A DNA stretch of 32,029 nucleotides from Flavobacteriaceae bacterium (GTDB lineage: Bacteria; Bacteroidota; Bacteroidia; Flavobacteriales; Flavobacteriaceae). How positions within the stretch are numbered: the first letter of the stretch is position 1; each line of letters opens with the position of its first letter. Below the pieces are notes generated by a model that was not told the origin of the DNA, searched no databases, and saw only the letters and a program-made list of their open reading frames with translations. The position numbers were made by a program, and so were the translations under genes. Where the stretch lies: positions 1-32,029 of the forward strand of contig CANGIF010000037.1 of assembly GCA_947453885.1 (NCBI GenBank), in the 5' to 3' direction. Shown here piece by piece: positions 8,262-17,264 of this stretch.

Positions 8262-10751
8262 CTAAAAATAAAACCCAAACGATCCTTTTACGGCAAATTT
8301 TGTAGCTTCTGGCATATTCATATAGCTGCCTCTCCATGAAAAATCTATTCTAAAAACTTTAAAAATATTTCCAATTCCAGTGCTGTATTCCCAATACCCA
8401 TTTTGAGGAGCTGTATAAACTAAACCAGAAGCGTTTATCGCTTTATTAGCGTCGGAAATGGAACCATACACTGTTTTAACTCCTACATATTCTCTCCAAT
8501 TTAATTTTCTTAATAATGGAATTCTCGAAAAAAACCTTCCTCCAAAATCATGCGTCCATTGAAAAGTAGCATATTGATCTGTTACAAACTCATAGTAACT
8601 AAGATTGTTGAATGTGTTTTTTATTGCAAACAAAGATTGATTACCTGGTACTACACTTATTAATCCTAACGGAATTGTACCAAAAGTTTTACCTAACTCC
8701 ATAATTACATTACTTCGTCCTAATGCACCAATAACTATTGGTTGATTATAATATAATTGCAACTTTTGATAACTAAAATCACTATTCATTAAACCTTTTA
8801 AACCTTGACTATAATTAACAAAAACCCTGCTATAAGGACTACTGACAACATCTCTTTCTACTGCAAATCCGATAGTTTTACGTTTTGGAGTAAAATCTAC
8901 TTGAAAATAAAATTCAGATTGTTTGACTTTTTGTTTTATTTCAGTATGCGATTCGTTGGAATAATAATTTAAACTAAACAAATCGGGAGCGGCTGATTCT
9001 AAGGTTTTATAAGAAAATCCAGTTGATAAATTCAGGTTTTTAACGGGTTCTATTTCAATTTCTGCATTAGTTAAATTAATATTGGTAAGCTTACCATTAC
9101 TTCGAGTTGAAAAAACAGAAGATGAGGCTACGCTTCTTCCTAAAACATCTGTTGTGCTAGTAAGTGAAGCTCCAATTTGTTCAACATCTCTCCTGTTTCC
9201 ACCTGAAATAATAATTCTGTTTTTTTTCTCAATCATCCATTTTGCAGACAAGCCATATTTGAATTTATCGTCTTTAAATCCATAAGCCGTATATCCTTGA
9301 AGACGCCAAGTGTCGTTTGGACCAAAATAGGTTCTACCCCCAACTCTTAAACGGGCACCTTCTACCTCATTGTATCCAATTACTGAAAAAATCGGGCCGT
9401 AATCAAAATGTCCTTTTTGAATGTAGCCACTTGCTAAAATAGTAGCCAAATCATACAATTGTCGAAATCGTTTAACGGTTTGTAGCGTGTCAAGCATTTT
9501 ATAAACACCTGATTCGTCTTTGCTTAATTTTTCAAAACGATGTTCCATCCAATAATCTTCCGATTTGGTATAAACGGTGTTGTCAATAAAATTAACATCG
9601 TCTTTATAAAACTTTTTAGGCTTTTCTTGATTAAAGACATGGTTTTTATAAAGTGTAGTTCTTTTGCCATAAACACCTTTTGCTTGTTCTTTTTTGTTTA
9701 AAGCAAAATCCGACATCATGTAATCTTTGGTAAGTAGAAAAACGGAATCGTTTAAAACATCAAATTCTTGCTCTATGTAAATATCTTTTACCCAGTTTAT
9801 ATTGGCACTTTTGGTAACAGCCATGTTTACTTTTTTTATGGCCCAAGTTGAATCGTTTACCCAAAAATCGCCTTTAAAAGTCAACTCATTTTTTCGTCTT
9901 GGATAGAAAATAATATTGTAACACCATTTTTTATCTATAAAAGCACTGTCAGTTAAAACATAATTGTAAACATCTATTCCAGTTCTTGATAATGGGCTTG
10001 TGAAACTTTTGTCAAAAAAATTCATGTAGTTATCATAAATATCATAATCTGAATACAAATCTTTTACAAAAGATATTATTTGTTGATTGGTATTAAAACC
10101 GGAATTTTTATTAGCTTTTAAAATCTCTTTTACTTTTCCTGTTTTGTTATCTCCATAAACTTCCGAAAGAGATTCGTTTATAAAAATGGGTAAATACGTT
10201 TTTCCAGTAACTTTTGAAGTGTCAACTTGTTTGAAAACAAATTCCATTCCTTTAAAAATTTTATTTTTCATGAATGCACTGTCAATTGTATTCATGTCAA
10301 ACTCCACTTTTTCATACTTGTCCATTTGGTATTGATTGAATTTACGCAATCCATTTTGTCGTTTTCGAGCCCAAATTTTCCTTAAAATATCTAATGCTGG
10401 ATTGTTTTTTTTAGAAGTTTTACCGCTGTAAATTACAACTTCTTTTAATGTTTCTCGTTCTTTTAAAACTATTTTAAATTCATAACTTACTGCTTTTGTC
10501 AAAGGTATTTCTTTGTCAGAATAGCCTTCAAAAGTTACTATCAAAGCGGTATAATTGTTTTTAGAATCTAAATAAAACCTTCCGTCTTCATTGGCAAGTA
10601 CGCCTTCATTGGAGTTTTTAAAAACAACATTAGCAAAAGGTACTGGTTGGTTTTTTTTGTCCACAACAATTCCACTAACTTTTGTTTGAGCTAAAACAAT
10701 TGACGAAACCACACATAAAACTAAACTAAAAAAATGCTTCACTTTTACCAT
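8262..10751 (-). CDS. DUF5686 / carboxypeptidase-regulatory-like outer-membrane protein
   Basis: An 829-residue protein. It has a signal peptide (residues 1-21), then a CarboxypepD_reg-like domain at about 23-110 (VSGIVVDKKNQPVPFANVVF, TFEGYSDKEI). A long region follows that matches the DUF5686 family of Bacteroidota: an extracellular/periplasmic part and then beta-strands ending in the terminal Phe typical of outer-membrane barrels (VKGSFGFYF). The domain order resembles a TonB-dependent receptor without a recognisable plug, and the function is not known. It is transcribed alone. Its -7 element overlaps the terminator of the pdhB gene upstream. Confidence 0.85.
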   Translation of the reverse strand: MVKVKHFFSLVLCVVSSIVLAQTKVSGIVVDKKNQPVPFANVVFKNSNEGVLANEDGRFYLDSKNNYTALIVTFEGYSDKEIPLTKAVSYEFKIVLKERETLKEVVIYSGKTSKKNNPALDILRKIWARKRQNGLRKFNQYQMDKYEKVEFDMNTIDSAFMKNKIFKGMEFVFKQVDTSKVTGKTYLPIFINESLSEVYGDNKTGKVKEILKANKNSGFNTNQQIISFVKDLYSDYDIYDNYMNFFDKSFTSPLSRTGIDVYNYVLTDSAFIDKKWCYNIIFYPRRKNELTFKGDFWVNDSTWAIKKVNMAVTKSANINWVKDIYIEQEFDVLNDSVFLLTKDYMMSDFALNKKEQAKGVYGKRTTLYKNHVFNQEKPKKFYKDDVNFIDNTVYTKSEDYWMEHRFEKLSKDESGVYKMLDTLQTVKRFRQLYDLATILASGYIQKGHFDYGPIFSVIGYNEVEGARLRVGGRTYFGPNDTWRLQGYTAYGFKDDKFKYGLSAKWMIEKKNRIIISGGNRRDVEQIGASLTSTTDVLGRSVASSSVFSTRSNGKLTNINLTNAEIEIEPVKNLNLSTGFSYKTLESAAPDLFSLNYYSNESHTEIKQKVKQSEFYFQVDFTPKRKTIGFAVERDVVSSPYSRVFVNYSQGLKGLMNSDFSYQKLQLYYNQPIVIGALGRSNVIMELGKTFGTIPLGLISVVPGNQSLFAIKNTFNNLSYYEFVTDQYATFQWTHDFGGRFFSRIPLLRKLNWREYVGVKTVYGSISDANKAINASGLVYTAPQNGYWEYSTGIGNIFKVFRIDFSWRGSYMNMPEATKFAVKGSFGFYF

Positions 10752-10762
10752 GTTATAAAACT

Positions 10763-10799
10763 AAAAAAGCTTCATCATATTTTATATGTGATGAAGCTT
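10763..10799 (-). terminator. Terminator of pdhB
   Basis: Perfect 11-bp arms AAGCTTCATCA (10767-10777) and TGATGAAGCTT (10789-10799). On the minus strand this is followed by TTTTTTAG. It is downstream of pdhB (stop at 10882) and only about 12 bases before the start codon of the next minus-strand gene. Confidence 0.85.
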
Positions 10800-10807
10800 C
10801 AAATATA
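10800..10807 (-). promoter_or_regulatory. -7 element of the DUF5686 gene promoter, abutting the terminator hairpin
   Basis: TATATTTG on the minus strand, directly adjoining the terminator stem. A transcript started 5-7 bases downstream would begin inside the hairpin. No matching -33 element was found. Confidence 0.45.
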
Positions 10808-10881
10808 CTGTTTTTTTGACTTTTAACTTATGCTAGCTAACTGTTTCTCTGTTAAATTAAAACTAAATAAACGTTAAAAAC

Positions 10882-11859
10882 CTATCGGTAAAGTACTTTT
10901 TTTACTGCTTTAATTACGTCATTTGAATTTGGAATCCATTCTTTTAATAATGTTGGTGAATACGGGGCAGGAGTATCTGCAGTTGTAATTCTTTGAATTG
11001 GAGCATCTAAAAAGTCAAAAGCACGTTCTTGAACGATGTATGTAATTTCAGAAGCAACACTTGAAAATGGCCAAGCTTCTTCAAGAACTACCAAGCGATT
11101 TGTTTTTTTAACAGAAGTTAAAATAGTTTCGTGATCCATAGGACGAACTGTTCTTAAATCAATAATTTCACATGAAATACCTTCTTTTTCAAGTGCTTCG
11201 GCAGCTATATGCGCTTCTTTAATAATTTTACCAAAAGAAACTATTGTAACATCAGTACCTACACGCTTAACATCAGCAACACCAAGTGGAATAGTATAAT
11301 CTCCTTCTGGAACTTCTCCTTTGTCTCCATACATTTGTTCTGATTCCATGAAAATAACAGGATCATTATCACGAATAGCTGCTTTTAATAAACCTTTAGC
11401 ATCATAAACAGTTGATGGAACTACAACTTTCAAACCTGGAGTATTAGCAAACCAATTCTCGAATGCTTGTGAGTGCGTTGCTCCTAATTGACCAGCAGAA
11501 GCTGTTGGCCCACGAAAAACCATTGGCATTGGAAACTGACCTGCACTCATTTGACGCATTTTTGCGGCGTTATTGATAATTTGATCTATTCCTACTAACG
11601 AAAAGTTAAAGGTCATGTATTCTACAATTGGTCGGCAACCGTTCATTGCCGATCCAACTGCTATTCCAGCAAATCCAAGTTCGGCAATTGGAGTATCAAT
11701 CACTCGTTTTGGACCAAATTCATCCAACATTCCTTTAGAAGCTTTGTAAGCTCCGTTGTATTCGGCAACTTCTTCACCCATTAAATAAATGGACTCATCG
11801 CGACGCATTTCTTCACTCATCGCTTCAGCTATTGCTTCTCTAAATTGTATCGTTCTCAT
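10882..11859 (-). CDS. pdhB: Pyruvate dehydrogenase complex E1 component, beta subunit
   Basis: A 325-residue beta subunit of the alpha2beta2-type pyruvate dehydrogenase. Together with E1 alpha and thiamine diphosphate it decarboxylates pyruvate and passes the acetyl group to the E2 lipoyl domain. Visible features are REAIAEAMSEEMRRDESIYLMGEEVAEYNGAY at the start (transketolase pyrimidine-binding domain, with the cofactor-activating Glu in MGEEV), GPTASAGQLGATHSQAFE, and the C-terminal transketolase domain with EGISCEIIDLRTVRPMD. The length is usual. The alpha and E2 genes are not adjacent. A related 2-oxoacid dehydrogenase beta subunit is possible, but the match to bacteroidotal PdhB is good. 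Confidence 0.92.
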   Translation of the reverse strand: MRTIQFREAIAEAMSEEMRRDESIYLMGEEVAEYNGAYKASKGMLDEFGPKRVIDTPIAELGFAGIAVGSAMNGCRPIVEYMTFNFSLVGIDQIINNAAKMRQMSAGQFPMPMVFRGPTASAGQLGATHSQAFENWFANTPGLKVVVPSTVYDAKGLLKAAIRDNDPVIFMESEQMYGDKGEVPEGDYTIPLGVADVKRVGTDVTIVSFGKIIKEAHIAAEALEKEGISCEIIDLRTVRPMDHETILTSVKKTNRLVVLEEAWPFSSVASEITYIVQERAFDFLDAPIQRITTADTPAPYSPTLLKEWIPNSNDVIKAVKKVLYR

Positions 11860-11890
11860 ATCTTATTATCTAGGTATCTATTTTGAAAAG

Positions 11891-11898
11891 CAAAAGTA
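11891..11898 (-). promoter_or_regulatory. -7 element of the pdhB promoter
   Basis: TACTTTTG on the minus strand, matching TAnnTTTG, about 32 bases before the pdhB start. No clear -33 element. The rest of 11860-12153 is very AT-rich and shows no further feature. Confidence 0.4.
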
Positions 11899-12153
11899 AA
11901 AATTTAAACTTATAAACTCATTTTTTTAGCACAATTTGTAATTTAGAAACGAAAAATTTAAAAAAAAGTTGCTACGAAAACGTTATAACCGCTTCTTTTC
12001 TATTTTAAAATTATCATTTTAAAATATCAATAAGTCTAAATTTTTAAAAATTTTTAAAAATTTAATATTATAGATGACAATTAAGTGAATAAAATTAAAA
12101 AAAAGTTTACATCAACTTTACATCTAACGATTTACTATTTTGATTGCAATGGA

Positions 12154-14016
12154 TTAATCTTCTTCAATTTCAAATTCGGCGTCTTTTTCCCAAATTTCCA
12201 TTTCACATGGTTTGCAATTGAATTTGAGTTTGTACTCCAATTCGCCTTGTTTCAAAACTAAGGGTTCTTTTAATTTGGTTTCCATAGTGTTGCGATGGTA
12301 TTTCGGACATTTTTCCAATTCGTATTTGATGCAATATTTGGTAGTCATTACACGAGATTTCCCTGGATCCCATTGCAATTCAAAGGCTTTTTCAATTTCG
12401 GTAACGCCATGACGTTCGTAGAATTTACGCGCCAATTTATTGGAAACATTGTACATAAAATCCAATTTCTCTTCTGGATAAGGATGTGATGTTCTTACTA
12501 TTTGGTGTTCTTCTCTATGGTAATTAGCCAAACGAATTTCGGTTAATTGATCGTAAACCGTTCTTCTCATTTCGTTGATTTTTGAAATCGGAAGGAACCA
12601 ATTTTGAGAAAAAACGATATCAATTTCAACAGCAGTATACGGTGTAAAACCAGTTTTAGCCAATTGTGTTTTGATATTTTCTTCGATAGATTCGTTGTTT
12701 TTGGTCGTTTCTTTTGGATGTTCTAATGTAACTTTACTCACGTTTCCATCTTCATCAGTAGCTGTTAATTCGAAACCATTTTCGTTTTCAAACAACAACA
12801 AAGAAGTACTTATTTTTCGAACAGCACTGTCTTCACGCTCTACAATTTTGATGAAAGCCGCATCGTTGTTACGATAGATGAATGTGCCATTTTTAATTTC
12901 TTTCAAAACATTTGGGTACACCAATCCGTTTTCGGCACGGTTCACATAAATACCATCTGCTTCGTTATTGTCGTTAATGAAACACAGTCCGTCACCATTA
13001 TTTAATAAATGACCGTTTTCAATTTCATACGAATTTCTGGTAGTTTGAATTAGTTTTCCGATAAATTGTCCTTTTGATTTCGGACTTTCCCAAGAACCAA
13101 TCGATTGATGTCTTTCGTTTACAAAATAATCGGTATACCCACGATTGAAGGTTCTGTTTAATGCCGAATCGAAGGTATAGGTGCATTTTCCTGATGACGC
13201 TTTGGTATATTTATCAGAGTTTTGTTCTAAAAATGCATCCAATTTTTGACGAAGAAAAGAAACGTTATTTTTTACATAAACAATGTCCTTTAAACGTCCT
13301 TCAATTTTAAAGGAACAAATTCCAGCTTCAATTAAATTTGGAATTTGATCAGAAACATCAAAATCTTTAATAGAAAGTAAATGACTGTTTTTGATTAACG
13401 TATCGCCATGACCATCAATTAAGTTGTACGGCAAACGGCAATTTTGAGCACACGAACCGCGGTTGGCAGAACGTTCGCCATTGGCCACACTCATATAGCA
13501 GTTTCCGCTGAAAGAAACACATAGCGCACCAGTTACAAAGAACTCTAATTCAACATCTGAAGCTTCACTAATTTCTTTAATTTGATGCAAATTCAACTCA
13601 CGTGCTAAAACTACACGTTTCATTCCGGCATCTTTCAAGAATTTGATTTTATTAGCATCACGATTATTGGCTTGTGTACTGGCGTGTAACACAATTGGTG
13701 GTAATTCCATTTCCATAATCGCCATGTCTTGAACGATAAGCGCATCAACACCAATATGGTACAATTCCCAAATTAGTTGACGGCACGTTTCCAATTCGTT
13801 ATCGTATAAAATGGTATTGATTACCACAAAAACTTGTGCGTTAAACAAATGGGCATATTTCACCAATTCTGCAATATCTTCAATAGAATTGGTGGCGTTA
13901 GAACGTGCTCCAAATTGTGGTGCACCAATATAAACCGCATCAGCACCGCTATTGATGGCGGCGATTCCATGAATCAAATCTTTAGCAGGAGCTAATATTT
14001 CTATTTTCTTCTTCAT
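12154..14016 (-). CDS. U32 peptidase-family protein (TrhP/RlhA-like RNA hydroxylation factor)
   Basis: A 620-residue protein with the U32 signature region EFFVTGALCVSFSGNCYMS (E-x-F-x2-G-[SA]-[LIVM]-C-x4-G-x-C-x-[LIVM]-S), followed by CAQNCRLPY. The N-terminal half is a TIM-barrel-like module starting KIEILAPAKDL. The C-terminal part contains two more cysteine pairs (CIKYELEKC and CKPC). U32 proteins were named collagenases, but E. coli members are now known to act in tRNA uridine hydroxylation (TrhP) or 23S rRNA cytidine hydroxylation (RlhA). The length is nearer RlhA, but which role applies cannot be read from the sequence. Divergent from the alkD-like gene. Confidence 0.88.
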   Translation of the reverse strand: MKKKIEILAPAKDLIHGIAAINSGADAVYIGAPQFGARSNATNSIEDIAELVKYAHLFNAQVFVVINTILYDNELETCRQLIWELYHIGVDALIVQDMAIMEMELPPIVLHASTQANNRDANKIKFLKDAGMKRVVLARELNLHQIKEISEASDVELEFFVTGALCVSFSGNCYMSVANGERSANRGSCAQNCRLPYNLIDGHGDTLIKNSHLLSIKDFDVSDQIPNLIEAGICSFKIEGRLKDIVYVKNNVSFLRQKLDAFLEQNSDKYTKASSGKCTYTFDSALNRTFNRGYTDYFVNERHQSIGSWESPKSKGQFIGKLIQTTRNSYEIENGHLLNNGDGLCFINDNNEADGIYVNRAENGLVYPNVLKEIKNGTFIYRNNDAAFIKIVEREDSAVRKISTSLLLFENENGFELTATDEDGNVSKVTLEHPKETTKNNESIEENIKTQLAKTGFTPYTAVEIDIVFSQNWFLPISKINEMRRTVYDQLTEIRLANYHREEHQIVRTSHPYPEEKLDFMYNVSNKLARKFYERHGVTEIEKAFELQWDPGKSRVMTTKYCIKYELEKCPKYHRNTMETKLKEPLVLKQGELEYKLKFNCKPCEMEIWEKDAEFEIEED

Positions 14017-14190
14017 CTTGTTTTTCTTGGTGTTTTAAGAATATTGTTGTTCTTAAATTTAAATATAAAAAGTTTGCAAATTTCATCTTTTTTAAAAACA
14101 TTTCTATAGTAAAATACAATTATGTGTTCAAATTAGACTACAATTCAATAAAAACTTGAGTTAGAAAGTACATTTATTTTTAAATTATAC

Positions 14191-14198
14191 TATATTTG
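14191..14198 (+). promoter_or_regulatory. -7 element of the alkylation-repair gene promoter
   Basis: TATATTTG, a full TAnnTTTG match, 47 bases upstream of the start at 14246. No TTTG at the ideal distance upstream. Confidence 0.45.
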
Positions 14199-14245
14199 AA
14201 AGGTAATTGTATTAAAATGTTAATCTCTTTTTATTGAATTTTTAA

Positions 14246-14953
14246 ATGACAGTATTAGAAATAATGGCAGAATTAGAAGCTAAAGGAAGTGAAAGTGTAA
14301 AAAAAATATTTTTAAACCATGGAATAAAAGAACCTCTTTTTGGTGTAAAAATTGCCGATTTAAAAATAATTCAAAAAAAAGTAAAAAAAAACCATTCAAT
14401 TGCTCTTGAATTATTTGCGACTGAAAATGCTGACGCTATGTATTTGGCCGGATTGTTAGCAGATGAAAAAAAAATGACCTTAATTGATTTACAAAATTGG
14501 GCAAATGCAGCAAAATCTACCAATATAATTGAATATATAGTACCTTGGATTACAGCCGAAAGCAACTTTGGAGTAGAACTTGCAACAATTTGGCTGAACG
14601 ATACTGATCCTAAAAAAAACACTATGGGTTGGCTAACATGGTGCAGTATAGTAGCAATTACTAAAGACGAGAATTTAGACCTTAGCCATTTAGAAAAACT
14701 ACTTCAAACAGTCAAAATTACACTTCCTAAATCAGAAAATAATGTAAAAGCAGCTATGAATATGTTTGTTATTTCGGTAGGATCATATGTAATTTCATTA
14801 ACCGATTTAGCGCTTGAAACGGCTACAATTATAGGAAAAGTAACCGTTACTAAAGCAGGGATTTCTTGTAAAATACCAGAAGCAATTCCTTATATTATGA
14901 AAATAAAAGCCAAAGGGAGTCTTGGGAAAAAGAAAAAAAAGGCGCGATGTTGA
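14246..14953 (+). CDS. DNA alkylation repair protein (AlkC/AlkD-like HEAT-repeat fold)
   Basis: A 235-residue all-helical protein of the DNA alkylation repair family. These are HEAT-like repeat glycosylases that remove N3- and N7-alkylated purines. Recognisable segments are GVKIADLKIIQKKVKKNH near the start, LFATENADAMYLAGLLAD, the Trp-containing PWITAESNFGVELATIWL, and the basic tail KKKKKARC typical of the family's end. The gene stands alone between the divergent U32 gene and the downstream peptidase. The exact damage it repairs is not predictable. Confidence 0.85.
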   Translation: MTVLEIMAELEAKGSESVKKIFLNHGIKEPLFGVKIADLKIIQKKVKKNHSIALELFATENADAMYLAGLLADEKKMTLIDLQNWANAAKSTNIIEYIVPWITAESNFGVELATIWLNDTDPKKNTMGWLTWCSIVAITKDENLDLSHLEKLLQTVKITLPKSENNVKAAMNMFVISVGSYVISLTDLALETATIIGKVTVTKAGISCKIPEAIPYIMKIKAKGSLGKKKKKARC

Positions 14954-15066
14954 GTTTGAACAGTTTAATTTTGAAATACCATCTTTTAATAAATGTTTAA
15001 AAAAATGTAGTTATTTATAAAAATTTCACTAAAATTGACATCGAATTCAAAAAATAATATTTGACC

Positions 15067-17235
15067 ATGAATTATAATAAAATTTTACTTTGTGTCTTTT
15101 TGATTTGTAACATAGCCTTAAGTCAACAAAAAATTACGGTTGAAGAGATTTATACCGGTGCTTTTCGTGCCAAAGGAATGGACGAATTACAAGCTATGAA
15201 AAGCTCCAATCAATACACCGTTCTAAATTCAGATAGAGCAACTAAAAGTCAACAAATAGACCTTTATGATTATGCTACTTTGAAAAAAGTTACCACTTTG
15301 GTCGACTCTAAAAATTTAAAAGAATTGGCTGACGGTATCGATAGTTATACTTTTAGTACAGATGAAAAACAAATTTTAATTGCAACTAACAATAATCCAA
15401 TTTTTCGTCATTCGTTTACAGCTGATTATTATCTTTTTGATATAGCAACAAAAAAGATAGCTAAATTATTCACGCAAGTTCAAGAGCCTACATTTTCTCC
15501 TGATGGGACAAAGATTGCTTATGCCATGGCTAATAATCTGTTTGTTTACGAAATTGCAACTAGTACTACAACTCAAATTACATCAGATGGTAAGAAAAAT
15601 GCTATAATTAATGGAATAACAGATTGGGTTTATGAAGAAGAATTTGCCTTTGTAAGAGCTTTTGATTGGAGTGCTGATAGCAAAAAATTGGCTTACATTC
15701 GTTTTGACGAAAGTGCTGTTCCAGAATTTTCTATGAATATTTACAAGAAAGAGTTGTATCCAACAGTGGAAACTTTTAAATATCCTAAAGCCGGCGAGAA
15801 GAATGCTACGGCTTCTTTGTTTGTTTATGATATAGCTCTTAAATCTTCAAAAGCAATCAATTTAGGCAATTATTCAGATTTTTACATTGCTAGAATGAAA
15901 TGGACGAATGATGCCAACGTACTTTGTGCGCAAGTATTGAATAGACATCAAGACAATTTAGATTTAATTTTTGTAGATGGAACTACTGCTGTTGCCAAAG
16001 TAGTTTTAAACGAAAAAGATACCGCGTATGTTGATATAACAGATAATTTAACGTTCTTAAAGGACAATAGTTTTATTTGGACGTCTGAAAAAGATGGTTT
16101 CAATCATATTTATTTATATGATAAAACAGGGAAGTTAAAAAACCAAATTACGAGAGGAAATTGGGAAATTACGGCTTTCTATGGTTTTGACGAAAAAAAC
16201 AAAACCATTTACTTTCAATCGACAGAAAATGGTTCGACTTTTAGAGATGTATATAAAATAAGTTTGGATGGTAAAAAGAAAGTGAGATTATCGCAACAAA
16301 TGGGTACTAATTCGGCTACTTTTAGTCCGAATTATGATTATTTTATCAATTCGTTTTCTAATGCTACAGTTGCGCCAACTTATACTTTGAATAGTTCTGT
16401 TGATGGCAAGCAGGTTCAGTCTATAGTTGATAATAAATTACTAGTTGAAAAACTAAAAAATTACAATTTACCCACAAAAGAGTTTTTTGAATTGACTACT
16501 GAAAAAGGTTTTAAGTTAAACGCATGGATGATTAAACCTAAAGATTTTGATGCCACTAAAAAATATCCGGTTTTTATGTATCAATATTCAGGACCAGGTT
16601 CGCAGCAAGTAGCTAACGATTGGTTAGATACTAACGATTTTTGGTTTATGATGTTGTCGCAACAAGGGTATATTACGGTTTGTGTAGATGGAAGAGGAAC
16701 AGGTTTTAAAGGAGCTGCTTTTAAAAAATGTACTCAAAAAGATTTAGGTAAATACGAAGTAGAAGATCAAATAGATGCTGCTAAAGTAATTGGTAATTAT
16801 TCCTATGTAGACAAAACAAGAATTGGTATATTTGGCTGGTCCTATGGTGGTTTTATGTCAAGTAATTGTATTTTAAAAGGAGCAGATGTGTTTAAAATGG
16901 CTATTGCAGTAGCACCGGTTACCAATTGGAGATTTTATGACAGTATTTATACCGAACGCTACTTACAAACCCCACAAGAAAATGCAAGTGGCTACGATAC
17001 AAATTCACCAATTAATTTTGCGAGTAAATTAAAAGGTAATTTCCTTTTAATTCATGGAACAGCGGACGATAATGTACATTTTCAGAATTCGATGCAGTTT
17101 ATAGAGGCCTTAGTTCAAGCAAACAAACAATTTGACTGGGCGGTATATCCTGACAAAAACCACGGAATTTATGGTGGCAAAACCAGAATTCAATTGTTTA
17201 ACAAAATGACAAATTTTATTAAAGAGAAACTATAA
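15067..17235 (+). CDS. S9 family peptidase, dipeptidyl peptidase IV-like, secreted
   Basis: A 722-residue exported serine protease, counted from the ATG at 15067. A TTG two codons earlier is in frame but less likely, since the ATG begins a compact signal peptide, MNYNKILLCVFLICNIALS. The N-terminal beta-propeller carries the DPP IV glutamate motif (WVYEEEF), which holds the free amino end of the substrate. The C-terminal alpha/beta-hydrolase domain carries the triad Ser592 (GWSYGGF), Asp667 (GTADDNVHF) and His699 (KNHGI), with spacing as in human DPP IV. It should release X-Pro or related dipeptides in the periplasm or at the surface. The POT transporter gene follows after 29 bases, so product release and uptake are probably co-expressed. 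Confidence 0.93.
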   Translation: MNYNKILLCVFLICNIALSQQKITVEEIYTGAFRAKGMDELQAMKSSNQYTVLNSDRATKSQQIDLYDYATLKKVTTLVDSKNLKELADGIDSYTFSTDEKQILIATNNNPIFRHSFTADYYLFDIATKKIAKLFTQVQEPTFSPDGTKIAYAMANNLFVYEIATSTTTQITSDGKKNAIINGITDWVYEEEFAFVRAFDWSADSKKLAYIRFDESAVPEFSMNIYKKELYPTVETFKYPKAGEKNATASLFVYDIALKSSKAINLGNYSDFYIARMKWTNDANVLCAQVLNRHQDNLDLIFVDGTTAVAKVVLNEKDTAYVDITDNLTFLKDNSFIWTSEKDGFNHIYLYDKTGKLKNQITRGNWEITAFYGFDEKNKTIYFQSTENGSTFRDVYKISLDGKKKVRLSQQMGTNSATFSPNYDYFINSFSNATVAPTYTLNSSVDGKQVQSIVDNKLLVEKLKNYNLPTKEFFELTTEKGFKLNAWMIKPKDFDATKKYPVFMYQYSGPGSQQVANDWLDTNDFWFMMLSQQGYITVCVDGRGTGFKGAAFKKCTQKDLGKYEVEDQIDAAKVIGNYSYVDKTRIGIFGWSYGGFMSSNCILKGADVFKMAIAVAPVTNWRFYDSIYTERYLQTPQENASGYDTNSPINFASKLKGNFLLIHGTADDNVHFQNSMQFIEALVQANKQFDWAVYPDKNHGIYGGKTRIQLFNKMTNFIKEKL

Positions 17236-17264
17236 CAAACTAAATAAAAATTAAAACAATAATT

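Noticed and set aside
12030..12070. AT-rich repeats (TTTTTAAAAATTTTTAAAAA) as an origin or structured site.
   Set aside because: Low-complexity sequence common in AT-rich intergenic DNA; there are no DnaA-box clusters or other support.
14890..14953. Frameshift at the A-run near the end of the alkylation-repair gene.
   Set aside because: The translated tail KKKKKARC is the normal kind of end for this family, so the frame appears intact.
15061..15066. TTG start for the DPP IV-like peptidase.
   Set aside because: The ATG two codons later starts a normal signal peptide, so the TTG is unnecessary.
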